DNA of 64,000 nt from Methylobacter sp015476545 (GCF_052162025.1 NZ_CP197401.1:124001-188000); one strand, 5' to 3'; counted from the first letter of the stretch, positions 31,893-41,258 are shown. The notes: generated from the letters alone by a model not told the origin. Translations and numbers: made by a program.

Positions 31893-32777
31893 TCACAGTC
31901 TCGCATCGAGTTCGATCGACTTTACCGCGACTTGCCGTCGGATGATCTGCCCTGTGTTTCGATTTCGGACCTTGAATTTCAGCATGACTTTCTCGGATCT
32001 GCCGTCCCGCTGCACGTCTTGATCCGAGACGTACAATTCCGGGTCAATGAGTTCACTTTTGAACTTTGGAGCGATCCTCATCTGCACGGAGAAAATCAGC
32101 CGAATTACTCCGTCACCATTTGGTTGATAAAGAATTGGTTCAGTCGATCCTATGATGGCCTGATGATATGCAATCATCGCTTGATCTTCCGCCATCTGCT
32201 GTTTAAGGAAGTGGCCTTCCTCAGGAGTGAAGGTGATGAAGTGAGTTTCATAGCCCGTTGGAACTTGAAAGGGCGCCCCATCAACTGAGATAGCTACTGA
32301 ATAGCCCTCAGCATCGTAGGTGAGCTTGATGGCCTTTCCGAGCGGGACAAAGTCTGCTGGTCCTATGAATACTAAAAAAGATACCGGCCCATCGCCCGAA
32401 TCGGATAGATCAAGCACAGCATCTTCTTCGCTTATCTGGTCTGTGTACAGGTCCAACTTATCAAGTGCGGGAACGCGGTAGCCGTAGATACAAGAAGCAC
32501 GGGTAGTACGAGTAAGTGGCTCGATGAAGATCTTCCGACCATTTTCGTGGTAGTTCACACGCCCCGACTGGTGAATCGTTATCCGCTTGCTCTTGGGGAG
32601 CGGCACCTCAAAGTTAACTTGTTGCGGTACTTGCTTTCCCAGCTTTGTGCTCCATGAAGCGCGTGAAGCGCTTACACCTTCCCTCCGCACTACTAAGGTG
32701 AGTGAGCCGTCTCTATCACTGGATTTGAGAACGAAGAACCTTCTCAGATACCCCTTATGCTGTACGAGAATTCGCAT
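31893..32777 (-). CDS. Unknown protein, 294 residues
   Basis: No family is recognised. There is no signal peptide or membrane helix. The N-terminal half is basic and beta-rich (MRILVQHKGYLRRFFVLKS, RITIHQSGRVNYHENGRKIFI); the middle is acidic (LDLSDSGDG); the C-terminal part has VRNRNTGQIIRRQVAVKSIELD. The composition is protein-like and the frame is long, but no ribosome site is seen before the ATG. Local base composition is lower in G+C than the fds genes. It stands between a family-1 repeat and a 420-base gene-free gap next to a toxin-antitoxin pair, which suggests accessory cargo. Confidence 0.6.
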   Translation of the reverse strand: MRILVQHKGYLRRFFVLKSSDRDGSLTLVVRREGVSASRASWSTKLGKQVPQQVNFEVPLPKSKRITIHQSGRVNYHENGRKIFIEPLTRTTRASCIYGYRVPALDKLDLYTDQISEEDAVLDLSDSGDGPVSFLVFIGPADFVPLGKAIKLTYDAEGYSVAISVDGAPFQVPTGYETHFITFTPEEGHFLKQQMAEDQAMIAYHQAIIGSTEPILYQPNGDGVIRLIFSVQMRIAPKFKSELIDPELYVSDQDVQRDGRSEKVMLKFKVRNRNTGQIIRRQVAVKSIELDARL

Positions 32778-33197
32778 AGAATTGCGGCCTAACTATTAAG
32801 TAGACACCTTTTCAGGTGTATATAAAATTGAAATCGCAGGTGTATAACGCCACTCTCGCAATCCGTTAGGCATGATTCTATAGTCGTCACTAAATTGATA
32901 GCAACCGTTTTATGCAAACTGAAAACACGCCGCCAAAATTCTTTGATCGAGTCTACGAGCATATACGGAAGTACTTTACCCTGACTGGATAATATCGTGC
33001 GCGTTAAGGAATGGGCATAAAACAACTTCTTCAAGCAGGCGGAGGATTTTCCGGTATGGATGCGGATTCGCCTACCAACAGTAGGCGCTCTAGGCGAAGC
33101 GCCTACTGTTGGTATCCACGCAGTGCGAATCAATTCGCACCTACTATTTTCTGATTTATTCCATGCCCATTACTTAAGCAATCTGCTGAACGCCGTA
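32778..33197. other. Gene-free gap with two inverted repeats
   Basis: ACCAACAGTAGGCGCT (33074-33089) and its complement (33098-33113) form a perfect 16-base stem with an 8-base loop, using family-3 repeat sequence. GTGCGAAT-CA-ATTCGCAC (33124-33141) is a second palindrome. Both lie after the fdsD stop on the minus strand and may end the formate dehydrogenase transcript. The rest shows nothing. Confidence 0.6.
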
Positions 33198-33422
33198 TCA
33201 GCCCTGTTCCGACGCAAGGCGCGCAATTGCCTGCTTTACCAATTCGCTCAATTCACTGCCGTCTTCCCGGTAGTACTGGATGATTTCCTTGCGCATTCTT
33301 GGTTCCCAGGATTTCCGCAGGTGGTCGAAAACGCCTTCTACGGCCGCTTCCTTGTCGGGATCGGAATTGAAGAAGTTGCCAATATCGTTGGCCATTTTTA
33401 TCAGTCTTGCTGTGTGATGCAT
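33198..33422 (-). CDS. fdsD: Formate dehydrogenase delta subunit
   Basis: 74 residues: LIKMANDIGNFFNSDPDKE, then AVEGVFDHLRKSWEPRMRKEI, the FdsD signature. This small protein is needed for assembly and activity of soluble NAD-dependent formate dehydrogenases. The order fdsG-fdsB-fdsA-fdhD-fdsD on the minus strand is the classic fdsGBACD operon. The gap to fdhD is five bases. An internal Met10 directly before ANDIGNFF is an alternative start. Confidence 0.9.
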   Translation of the reverse strand: MHHTARLIKMANDIGNFFNSDPDKEAAVEGVFDHLRKSWEPRMRKEIIQYYREDGSELSELVKQAIARLASEQG

Positions 33423-33427
33423 GGTTA

Positions 33428-34276
33428 TTACAATAAGGTAGGGTAAGTCGTGTGAGTTAAACGTTCGGAATGGGTGTAGACGACATGCTGGTCGTTACGC
33501 GCGAAACCTACCAGCGTCAGGCCGGTATCTTCGGCCAGGCGGATCGCGAGGCCGGTCGGAGCGGAAATGGCTGCCAGCAGTGTGATGCCGACCGTTGCCG
33601 CTTTCTGGACCAGTTCATAGCTGGCGCGGCTGGTCATGATCAGAAAACCGTCGGCCGGATTCTTGCCGGAACGCAGCAGGAGTCCGATCAGCTTGTCCAG
33701 CGCGTTATGGCGGCCGACATCTTCACGCACATGCTGTATGCCCTGTCCCGGCACAACCCAGGCAGCGGCATGGACTGCGCCGGTCAGCTGGTTCAGCGTC
33801 TGCCTTTCGCGGAGCTGGTCCAGTGCGCTGCAAAGCTCCGTTGCCGGTACGGCCAGTCTGCCGTTCACGGGGTTGGTCGGGCGTATGGCCTGATCCAGAT
33901 TGTTGGAGCCGCACAAGCCGCAGCCGGTGCGACCGGTCAGATTGCGCCCTTTATCGGCCAGGCAGCCAAAGCGCTGTTCGGTGATCTTGACACGCACTTC
34001 AATGCCGTTGGAACGCTGGTACACGCGCGTTGAAAGCACTTCATCCGCCCGCTGCACGATGCCCTCGGTGAGGCTGAAGCCGAGGGCAAAGTCTTCCAGA
34101 TCTTTCGGTGTCGCCAACATCACGACATGGGGCATGTTGTTATAGATCAGTGACACCGGCGCTTCCTCGGCAATGTAATCCAACTGCCGGGAGCAACTAT
34201 TGCCTTTCCAGCGCTCAACGGTACTCTGTTGATAACTGGGCCATCCGAGTTCCAGATTTGAAGGCAACGTTTGCAT
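33428..34276 (-). CDS. fdhD: Formate dehydrogenase accessory sulfurtransferase FdhD/FdsC
   Basis: 282 residues. EAPVSLIYNNMPHVVMLATPKDLEDFALGFSLTEGI is the family start (residues about 32-70, in part). The reactive-cysteine motif TGCGLCGSNN is near residue 118. VREDVGRHNALDKLIG, TSRASYELVQKAA and ISAPTGLAIRLAE follow. FdhD delivers sulfur to the molybdenum of the cofactor before insertion into FdsA. It lies 14 bases after fdsA and 5 before fdsD. Confidence 0.94.
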   Translation of the reverse strand: MQTLPSNLELGWPSYQQSTVERWKGNSCSRQLDYIAEEAPVSLIYNNMPHVVMLATPKDLEDFALGFSLTEGIVQRADEVLSTRVYQRSNGIEVRVKITEQRFGCLADKGRNLTGRTGCGLCGSNNLDQAIRPTNPVNGRLAVPATELCSALDQLRERQTLNQLTGAVHAAAWVVPGQGIQHVREDVGRHNALDKLIGLLLRSGKNPADGFLIMTSRASYELVQKAATVGITLLAAISAPTGLAIRLAEDTGLTLVGFARNDQHVVYTHSERLTHTTYPTLL

Positions 34277-34290
34277 GGTCCTTCCCGTTA

Positions 34291-37128
34291 CTAATGCTGG
34301 GCTGCTTTATCCAGCAATTGCAACTGTTCTTCGGTAAAGTCCTGGTAGCTGCGCTGCCATTCCGAAGTCTGGCTGACTTTGGCGACCTGCACTGCCGTAA
34401 CCTTGTACTCAGGGCAGTTGGTTGCCCAATCCGAGTTATCCGTCGTGATAACGTTGGCGCCTGATTCCGGGAAATGGAAGGTCGTATAGACGACGCCGGG
34501 CTGGACGCGGTCCGTAATCAAGGCGCGCAGCACAGTCTCGCCCGCACGGCTCTTGATGCCGACCCAATCGCCATCGTTGATGCCACGGTCTTCGGCGTCA
34601 TGCGGATGGATTTCCAGACGGTCTTCGGCATGCCAGGCGACGTTGTCGGTACGGCGGGTTTGCGCGCCCACATTGTATTGCGACAGGATGCGCCCAGTGG
34701 TCAGGATCAGCGGGAACATCTGGGTTGTACGTTCCTGAGTCTGCACATATTCAGTCACCATGAACCGGCCCTTGCCGCGCAGGAATTCATGTTCGTGCAT
34801 GGTCGGCGTGCCTTCCGGCGCTTCGTCGTTGCACGGCCATTGTACGCTGCCCATCTGGTCAATTTTCTCGTAACTGACGCCGGTGAAGCTGGGTGTCAGC
34901 CTTGCGATTTCATCCATGATTTCGGACGGATGGCTGTAGTTCATCGGGTAACCCATGGCGTTAGCCAGCAGTTGCGTGACTTCCCAGTCTTGGTAACCGG
35001 CCAATGGCGCCATGACTTGACGCACGGGCGAGATACGGCGTTCGGCATTTGTGAACGTACCGTTCTTTTCCAGGAAAGACGAGCCGGGCAGGAACACGTG
35101 CGCAAACTTGGCCGTTTCGTTCAGGAACAAATCCTGTACGATTACGCATTCCATTGCGCGCAGGGCTGCATGCACGTGCTTAATGTCCGGATCTGATTGC
35201 GCGATGTCTTCACCTTCGACATACAAGCCTCTGAAGCTGCCGTCCAGTGCCGCATCGAACATGTTCGGAATACGCAGGCCCGGTTCGGATTCCAGCGTAA
35301 CGCCCCAGTTTTGTTCAAATAACTGCCGCGTTGCCGTGTCGGATACATGGCGGTAGCCGGGGAATTCATGCGGGAATGAACCCATATCGCACGAGCCCTG
35401 CACGTTGTTCTGGCCGCGCAACGGGTTGACGCCGACGCCGACGCGTCCCAGGTTGCCTGTCGCCATGGCCAGGTTGGCGATGCCGATAACCATGGTCGAG
35501 CCCTGGCTGTGTTCGGTTACGCCCAGACCGTAATAGATGGCGCCGTTAGGGGCCTTTGCATACAGTCTGGCTGCAGCGCGGACTTCAGCAGCCGGTACGC
35601 CGGTGATGGCTTCGGATGCTTCAGGCGAGTTGCGCTCTTCGGCGACGAAATTTTTCCATTTGTTGAAGGAAACCATATCGCAGCGCTCTTGAACGAATGC
35701 TTCATCAACCAGGCCTTCATTGACCACGACATGGCCCAAAGCGTTGATCAATGCCACGTTGGTGCTGGGGCGCAGTTTCAGGTGATGGCTGGCTTTGACA
35801 TGCGGGCTCTTGACTAGGTCGATCTCACGCGGATCAGCTACGATCAGCTTGGCGCCCTGGCGCAGGCGTTTTTTCATTTGCGAGCCGAACACTGGGTGGC
35901 CGTCGGTCGGATTAACGCCGATCACCATGATGACATCAGCTTGCATGACCGAATCGAAGTTCTGTGTACCGGATGACTCACCAAAGGTTTGCTTCAGGCC
36001 GTAACCGGTCGGGGAGTGGCACACGCGCGCGCAGGTATCGACGTTGTTGTTGCCGAAGCCGGCACGGATCAGTTTCTGCACCAAATAAGTTTCTTCGTTC
36101 GTGCAGCGGGATGAAGTAATGCCGCCGACCGAATCTTTGCCATAATTGGCCTGGATGCGTTTCAGCTCGGATGCAGCATAGCTGATCGCTTCTTCCCAGC
36201 TGACTTCCTGCCATGGATCCTTAATGCTTTTACGGATCATCGGCTTGGTGATGCGGTCTTTGTGGGTTGCATAACCGAACGCGAAGCGGCCCTTGACGCA
36301 GGAATGGCCGTGGTTGGCCTTGCCGTCCTTATCGGGAACCATGCGGATGACCTTGTCGCCCTTCATCTCGGCTCTGAACGAGCAGCCGACACCGCAGTAA
36401 GCGCAGGTTGTGACGATGGCGTGTTCAGGCTGGCCTTGTGCGATGACGGATTTTTCCATCAATGTCGCGGTCGGGCAGGCTTGTACGCAGGCGCCGCAGG
36501 AGACGCACTCGGAATCCATGAAAGGCTGGTTCTGGCTCGGTGAGACTTTGCTGTCGAAACCGCGTCCGTCCAGCGTCAGAGCGAAGGTGCCTTGGGTTTC
36601 TTCACAAGCTCTGACGCAGCGTGAGCAAACGATACATTTGCTGGGGTCAAAGCTGAAATAAGGGTTGCTGTTGTCTTTTTCGGCCTTCAGGTGAGTTTTG
36701 ACCGGGTTGTAGCGCACTTCGCGCAGGCCAACCGCACCGGCCATATCCTGCAGTTCGCAATCGCCGTTCGATGAACAGGTCAGACAGTCCAGCGGGTGAT
36801 CAGAGATATACAACTCCATGACGCCGCGGCGCAGGTCGGCCAGCTTGTCGTTCTGTGTGGTGACCTTCATGCCTTCGCCGCAGGGCGTCGTACACGAGGC
36901 CGGATAGCCGCGGCCGCCTTCCACCTGGACCAGGCACAAACGGCAGGAACCGAACGGCTCCAGGCTGTCGGTTGCACACAGTTTAGGAATTTCAATACCG
37001 ATAGAGGCCGCCGCACGCATGACAGAGGTGCCGGCCGGCACTGTGGCCTTGAAACCGTCGATTTCCAGTGTGACCATTTGGTCTGACTGACTGGCTGGAG
37101 TGCCAAAATCTTTTTCGAATTTAGACAT
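34291..37128 (-). CDS. fdsA: NAD-dependent formate dehydrogenase, alpha (catalytic molybdenum) subunit
   Basis: 945 residues from the ATG at 37128, where AAGGAAAAG precedes. The N-terminal 2Fe-2S domain has LCATDSLEPFGSCRLCLVQ; then the His-Cys cluster segment DHPLDCLTCSSNGDC; two 4Fe-4S motifs CIVCSRCVRACEE and CVSCGACVQACPT; and a further cluster CAYCGVGCSF. The bis-MGD domain has the molybdenum ligand Cys in DTCARVCHSPTGYG, a Cys, not selenocysteine. It oxidises formate to CO2 and passes electrons through FdsB and FdsG to NAD+. In methylotrophs this is the last energy-yielding step of C1 oxidation. Confidence 0.95.
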   Translation of the reverse strand: MSKFEKDFGTPASQSDQMVTLEIDGFKATVPAGTSVMRAAASIGIEIPKLCATDSLEPFGSCRLCLVQVEGGRGYPASCTTPCGEGMKVTTQNDKLADLRRGVMELYISDHPLDCLTCSSNGDCELQDMAGAVGLREVRYNPVKTHLKAEKDNSNPYFSFDPSKCIVCSRCVRACEETQGTFALTLDGRGFDSKVSPSQNQPFMDSECVSCGACVQACPTATLMEKSVIAQGQPEHAIVTTCAYCGVGCSFRAEMKGDKVIRMVPDKDGKANHGHSCVKGRFAFGYATHKDRITKPMIRKSIKDPWQEVSWEEAISYAASELKRIQANYGKDSVGGITSSRCTNEETYLVQKLIRAGFGNNNVDTCARVCHSPTGYGLKQTFGESSGTQNFDSVMQADVIMVIGVNPTDGHPVFGSQMKKRLRQGAKLIVADPREIDLVKSPHVKASHHLKLRPSTNVALINALGHVVVNEGLVDEAFVQERCDMVSFNKWKNFVAEERNSPEASEAITGVPAAEVRAAARLYAKAPNGAIYYGLGVTEHSQGSTMVIGIANLAMATGNLGRVGVGVNPLRGQNNVQGSCDMGSFPHEFPGYRHVSDTATRQLFEQNWGVTLESEPGLRIPNMFDAALDGSFRGLYVEGEDIAQSDPDIKHVHAALRAMECVIVQDLFLNETAKFAHVFLPGSSFLEKNGTFTNAERRISPVRQVMAPLAGYQDWEVTQLLANAMGYPMNYSHPSEIMDEIARLTPSFTGVSYEKIDQMGSVQWPCNDEAPEGTPTMHEHEFLRGKGRFMVTEYVQTQERTTQMFPLILTTGRILSQYNVGAQTRRTDNVAWHAEDRLEIHPHDAEDRGINDGDWVGIKSRAGETVLRALITDRVQPGVVYTTFHFPESGANVITTDNSDWATNCPEYKVTAVQVAKVSQTSEWQRSYQDFTEEQLQLLDKAAQH

Positions 37129-37147
37129 AATCTTTTCCTTAAAAGGG

Positions 37148-38701
37148 TTAGGCCGCGTTCGCCTGATCATGATCGCCGAAATCTTCGGGGAAATGATTCA
37201 GCGCGCTCAGTACCGGATAAGGTGTCATTCCTCCCAAAGCGCAGAGAGAACCGTTCAGCAGCGTGTCGCAGAGATCGCGCAGCAGCGGAATATTTTTGCT
37301 CAGGTTGTCACCGTTGATGATCTCATCCATGACTTCTGTGCCGCGTGTGGAGCCGATGCGGCACGGCGTGCATTTGCCGCAGGATTCGGCCGCGCAGAAT
37401 TCCATGCTGTAACGAGCCATTTCGGCCATGTTGACGGTATCGTCAAACACGACGATGCCGCCATGGCCCAGTACCGCCCAGATGGCTGAGAACGCTTCGT
37501 AATCGAGCGGCGTGTCGAATTGTGATTCAGGCATGTAGGAACCTAAAGGACCTCCGACCTGCACGGCCCGAATCGGACGGCCTGATGCCGAGCCGCCGCC
37601 GAAATCGTACAGCAGTTCGCGTAAAGTCAGGCCGAATGCGCTTTCAACGAGGCCCGGGTGTTTGATATTGCCTGACAGCTGGATCGGCAGCGTGCCGCGC
37701 GAGCGGCCCATGCCGAAGTCGCGGTAATAATCGCCGCCCTTGTCCAGGATGATGGGCACGGAAGCCAGGGAAATGACGTTGTTGACGACCGTCGGCTTGC
37801 CGAACAGACCGCTGATGGCCGGCAGTGGCGGCTTGAAGCGGACTAAACCGCGTTTGCCTTCCAGGCTTTCCATCAATGACGTTTCCTCGCCGCAGACATA
37901 AGCGCCGGCGCCGATGCGGACTTCCAGGTGGAAACTGTGGCCGCTGCCCAGAATGTTGTCGCCGAGATAACCGGCTTCATAGGCTGCCGCGATGGCGGCG
38001 TTCAGGGTTTGTTCGGCATGCGGATATTCGACGCGCAAATAGATGTAGCCTTGCGTTGCGCCGACGCCGAGACCGGCAATCGTCATGCCTTCGACCAGCA
38101 CGAACGGGTCGCCTTCCATGATCATGCGGTCAGAGAAGGTGCCTGAGTCGCCTTCGTCGGCGTTGCAGATAATGTATTTTTGCTCGGCCGGCGTATTCAA
38201 TACCGTATTCCATTTGATGCCGGTAGGGAACGCTGCACCGCCGCGGCCGCGCAGGCCGGAATCGGTGACATGCTTGACGATATCGGCGCTGTTCAGGGCC
38301 AGCGCGTTCTTCAGGCCGCGGTAACCGTCGTGCTTGATATAGTCATCCAGGCTGATGGGGTCCGTAATGCCGACGCGCGCAAACGTCAGACGCTGCTGGC
38401 GTTTGAAATAGTCCAGTTCTTCCGTGAGGCCGAGATTCAGCGCATGTGCGCCGCCGTTCAGGAAATCGGCTTCAAAAAGGCCTTCGACATCGCTTTTCTG
38501 AACCGGGCCGAAAGCTACGCGGCCTGCTGCCGTCGCGACTTCAACCATCGGTTCCAGCCAGTACATGCCGCGAGAGCCGTTGCGCACGATATTGACTTCA
38601 AGCCCCCGATTTTGTGCCTGTTTTGAAATAGCGGCAGCGACCTGGTCGGCGCCCATGGCAACGGCGCAGGAATCGCTCGGAACGTAGACAGTGATGCTCA
38701 T
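37148..38701 (-). CDS. fdsB: NAD-dependent formate dehydrogenase, beta (NADH/FMN) subunit
   Basis: 517 residues. A thioredoxin-like N-terminal domain (about residues 1-100) is fused to a NuoF-like part with SGLRGRGGAAFPTGIKW (NAD/FMN binding), CNADEGDSGTFSDR, YVCGEETSLMESLEGKRG and the 4Fe-4S motif ESCGKCTPCRIG. It takes electrons from FdsA and reduces NAD+. It overlaps fdsG by four bases and ends 19 bases before fdsA. Confidence 0.95.
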   Translation of the reverse strand: MSITVYVPSDSCAVAMGADQVAAAISKQAQNRGLEVNIVRNGSRGMYWLEPMVEVATAAGRVAFGPVQKSDVEGLFEADFLNGGAHALNLGLTEELDYFKRQQRLTFARVGITDPISLDDYIKHDGYRGLKNALALNSADIVKHVTDSGLRGRGGAAFPTGIKWNTVLNTPAEQKYIICNADEGDSGTFSDRMIMEGDPFVLVEGMTIAGLGVGATQGYIYLRVEYPHAEQTLNAAIAAAYEAGYLGDNILGSGHSFHLEVRIGAGAYVCGEETSLMESLEGKRGLVRFKPPLPAISGLFGKPTVVNNVISLASVPIILDKGGDYYRDFGMGRSRGTLPIQLSGNIKHPGLVESAFGLTLRELLYDFGGGSASGRPIRAVQVGGPLGSYMPESQFDTPLDYEAFSAIWAVLGHGGIVVFDDTVNMAEMARYSMEFCAAESCGKCTPCRIGSTRGTEVMDEIINGDNLSKNIPLLRDLCDTLLNGSLCALGGMTPYPVLSALNHFPEDFGDHDQANAA

Positions 38702-39174
38702 AAGGAAGACTCCAATTCGTTGACGATCTCGTCAAAGCGGTCATCAGTGACGCGGCCGTAAACGGCGTCATCGATTTGCATGGACGGAGAACGGGCGCAC
38801 AGGCCGAGGCAGTACACAGGTTCTAGGGAGAACTTTCCGTCGGCCGTGGTTTCATGATAGTCGATGCCGAGCTTGCTTTTGACGTGGCTCTCCAATTGCT
38901 TGCTGCCCATGGCCTGGCAGGACTCGGCGCGGCAGACATGCACGGTGTGCTTGCCGGGCGGCGTCTGGCGGAAATAGTGATAAAAACTGATAACGCCATG
39001 CACTTCGGCACGGGAAAGATTCAGTGCCTTGGCAATTTCTGGAATGCTGTCGGCAGGAATGTAACCTAGCGCGTCCTGCACGCTGTGCAAAATCGGTAAA
39101 AGCGCTCCGGGCTTGTCTTTTAAAGAGGCGATAGCGTTCCGTACCGCTTCTTGGTTACCGTTAAGGTCTGTCAT
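38698..39174 (-). CDS. fdsG: NAD-dependent formate dehydrogenase, gamma subunit
   Basis: 158 residues from the ATG at 39174. NuoE-like thioredoxin fold with 2Fe-2S ligands in HVCRAESCQAMG and YCLGLCARSP, plus ALGYIPADSIPEIAKALNLSRAEVHGVISFY split in the first half. It is the first gene of the operon and overlaps fdsB by four bases (ATGA). The longer open frame to 39252 has no better ribosome site and its extra residues (MIFTKSPKYG) do not fit the family. Confidence 0.93.
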   Translation of the reverse strand: MTDLNGNQEAVRNAIASLKDKPGALLPILHSVQDALGYIPADSIPEIAKALNLSRAEVHGVISFYHYFRQTPPGKHTVHVCRAESCQAMGSKQLESHVKSKLGIDYHETTADGKFSLEPVYCLGLCARSPSMQIDDAVYGRVTDDRFDEIVNELESSL

Positions 39175-39949
39175 GTTGGTCTCGCTGTATTGCTTTTCGT
39201 CTCGGAAAATGATGACAAGAATACCATATTTTGGACTCTTAGTAAAAATCAAATAAAAATAACAAATTATGTAAATTCATTGTGGTTTTAGGTTTATTGC
39301 CGTAACGATTCTGTAAGATATAGATACTTTTGCTATGCAATAGATCCTTACACAAGCGTAATAGATTCTTATAAACAAGCTAAAGATTATTAGCAATCAA
39401 GCTCAGCCCCAACTGTAGATGGATGAATAGCAACTATGAAAATAAAACATAATTTTGCATAATCAACCGAGCTTTAACCTTTATCGGTTGAGTTGGACGC
39501 AGGCAACTTCGTTATCTCATTTCATCAATATTTAATAAATAAATGGGAGCATAAGCGTTTGTCCGGAGTGGCGATCGCGCCACATTGCGGGGAAATGGCT
39601 GTTCTCCAGACATTTTATTTTTGACTGATACAAAACATTAGATCGATTTTTGAAGAAGCAATATGCCCGGCAGGCGCTTACAGCCGAGTTCTTCTGATTA
39701 TTCGCTGGCTTGAGCCCAGTGTTTCGGCTTGATCATGCGCCGGCGCGATTATTTTGAGCCGCCGTTCAGGCTTTATCTTATCCGCGCTGGATGCCCTTGC
39801 AGGGAAGGCTGATGAGTTTAAGGGTTACGATTCAAGGGGCTGGGCAATGTTATTTTTATATGTGATGGATTCAAATTCATAGGGCATAAATTCGCGTATA
39901 GTGAACAACTTTTTGCCCGTCTGGAATTTAAAATTATTAGGATCGAACT
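39175..39949. other. Long divergent control region between fdsG and the DUF2058 gene
   Basis: 775 bases without a gene. Seen here: the inverted repeat TCAACCGA/TCGGTTGA at 39463-39470 and 39484-39491, a hairpin GTGGCG-ATCG-CGCCAC near 39573, and a TCAAAT-rich AT region near both gene starts. Promoters for both genes should lie here, but none was placed with confidence. No regulator of fds is encoded beside it. Confidence 0.5.
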
Positions 39950-40489
39950 ATGAGCCAAAGAAAATTATCGTTACAGGAGCAGCTGTTAAAATCGGGCCTG
40001 ACGACCGATGCCAAGGCCAGACAGATTCGCTCGGAAAAGCGCAAACAACAACGGCAAAACAACGCCGGCGGCGAAGATGAAGCCAAACGTCTGGCGCAGA
40101 AAACCAGGGAAGAGCAGGCGGCCCGCGATCGCGAACTCAGCTTGCTGAAAAAAGAGCAGGCGGAGCAAAAAGAGATTTCCGCCCAGATCAAGCAACTGAT
40201 CGATCAGAATCGAAAGGATCAGGCTGATGATGACGGCATCGCTTACAAATTCAGCGACAACAACAAGATTAAGACCGTATATGTATCGGAAGCCATGCGC
40301 GAGCAGATCAGCAAAGGCCGTCTGGCGATCGTGAAATGGGAGCGGCAGTACGAAATTGTGTCGGCCGATGTTGCGCTGAAAATAAAAGCGCGCGATGCGA
40401 ATTGCGTGCTGGTGCTGAATGATCAGGCTGAAGAAAAAATCGATGATGCCTATGCGGCTTACCCAATCCCTGATGATCTGATCTGGTGA
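39950..40489 (+). CDS. DUF2058 (YaiL-like) protein
   Basis: 179 residues. The N-terminal half is a charged, Gln/Lys/Glu-rich probable coiled coil (MSQRKLSLQEQLLKSGLTT, then KQQRQNN... QKTREEQAARDRELSLLKKEQAEQ in part). The C-terminal part has YKFSDNNKIKTVYVSEAMREQI and LAIVKWERQYEIVSADVALKI, the DUF2058 hallmark. Family members are nucleoid- or polynucleotide-associated proteins of unclear role. GGAT lies before the ATG. It is a single gene, ended by a family-1-like repeat block. Confidence 0.88.
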   Translation: MSQRKLSLQEQLLKSGLTTDAKARQIRSEKRKQQRQNNAGGEDEAKRLAQKTREEQAARDRELSLLKKEQAEQKEISAQIKQLIDQNRKDQADDDGIAYKFSDNNKIKTVYVSEAMREQISKGRLAIVKWERQYEIVSADVALKIKARDANCVLVLNDQAEEKIDDAYAAYPIPDDLIW

Positions 40490-40493
40490 CAGA

Positions 40494-40612
40494 CGTAGGG
40501 CACGCATCGCGTGCCTTTTAAAATCAGTGCCGTAGGGTATGCATCGCATACCATTTTCAAAGTTTGTCGACTCATTGTCGCTCTGAAAAGGTACACAATG
40601 CGTGCCCTACTT
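40494..40612. repeat. Compound family-1 repeat, diverged
   Basis: Two left-type arms (CGTAGGGCACGCATCGCGTGCC and CCGTAGGGTATGCATCGCATACC) followed by one right-type arm (AAGGTACACAATGCGTGCCCTAC). It sits between convergent genes and probably works as a terminator for both. Confidence 0.75.
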
Positions 40613-40625
40613 TATGATTAACCAA

Positions 40626-41255
40626 TCACTTGCTTAAGCTGGCGCTTTCCTGTTTGACCAGTTGGTCCATGACTTCGATCATCTTTTTATGAGAGCCGGC
40701 TAACGGGCCATTGGTTTTATATTTGCCGTTGATGACAATGGCCGGTACGCCGGTAATGCCGTAACGGGACGCGATTGCGCCGGCCTGGCGCATTTTCGTA
40801 TCAACCAGGAAAGAATTGTAGGCCGTGCGGAATTGCTCTTCGCTGACGCCGTGCTCGGCAAAGAATTTGGCTAACTGGTCTTCGTCTTCAAGTTTCTGTT
40901 TCTTGACCTGGATGGCTTCAAAAAAGTCGTTATGCACTTTGTCGACTACGCCCAGCGCCTCGGCCGTGAAATAGGCCTTGGCGTGTTTGCCCCACAGGCT
41001 GCTGAAAACGGCCGGCTGGCGGATGAATTCAACGTTGGCGGGTTGGCTTTTTACCCATTTTGCCAGCAGCGGTTCAAAGTCATAGCAATGCGGGCAGCCG
41101 TACCAGAAGAATTCGATGACTTCGACCTTGGCCGGATTGTTGGTCGGCTGTGCCGGTGACAGGGTTTCATAGCCGACCGACTCGGCGGCTTTTAGCAGCG
41201 TGGAGCATGAAAACAGCAGGATTAACAGGCCGGTTGGAATGATTTTTTTTAGCAT
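40626..41255 (-). CDS. dsbA: Thiol:disulfide interchange protein DsbA
   Basis: 209 residues. A signal peptide (cleavage near residue 23) is followed by a thioredoxin fold with an inserted helical domain. The active site is FWYGCPHCYDFEP (CPHC, about residues 54-57), with the cis-proline segment GVPAIVINGKY. DsbA oxidises cysteine pairs in the periplasm. It lies three bases after ccsB in a unit with resB and cytochrome c4, so it may serve apocytochrome maturation as well as general folding. Confidence 0.93.
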   Translation of the reverse strand: MLKKIIPTGLLILLFSCSTLLKAAESVGYETLSPAQPTNNPAKVEVIEFFWYGCPHCYDFEPLLAKWVKSQPANVEFIRQPAVFSSLWGKHAKAYFTAEALGVVDKVHNDFFEAIQVKKQKLEDEDQLAKFFAEHGVSEEQFRTAYNSFLVDTKMRQAGAIASRYGITGVPAIVINGKYKTNGPLAGSHKKMIEVMDQLVKQESASLSK

Positions 41256-41258
41256 GAT

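Noticed and set aside
31767..32288. A 173-codon plus-strand open frame overlapping a repeat and the unknown gene 31893-32777
   Set aside because: It begins upstream of a family-1 repeat, runs through it and then antisense to the longer frame. The minus-strand frame is longer and more protein-like.
34291..37128. Selenocysteine in the formate dehydrogenase alpha subunit
   Set aside because: The active-site position in RVCHSPT is an ordinary Cys codon and the frame has no internal TGA.
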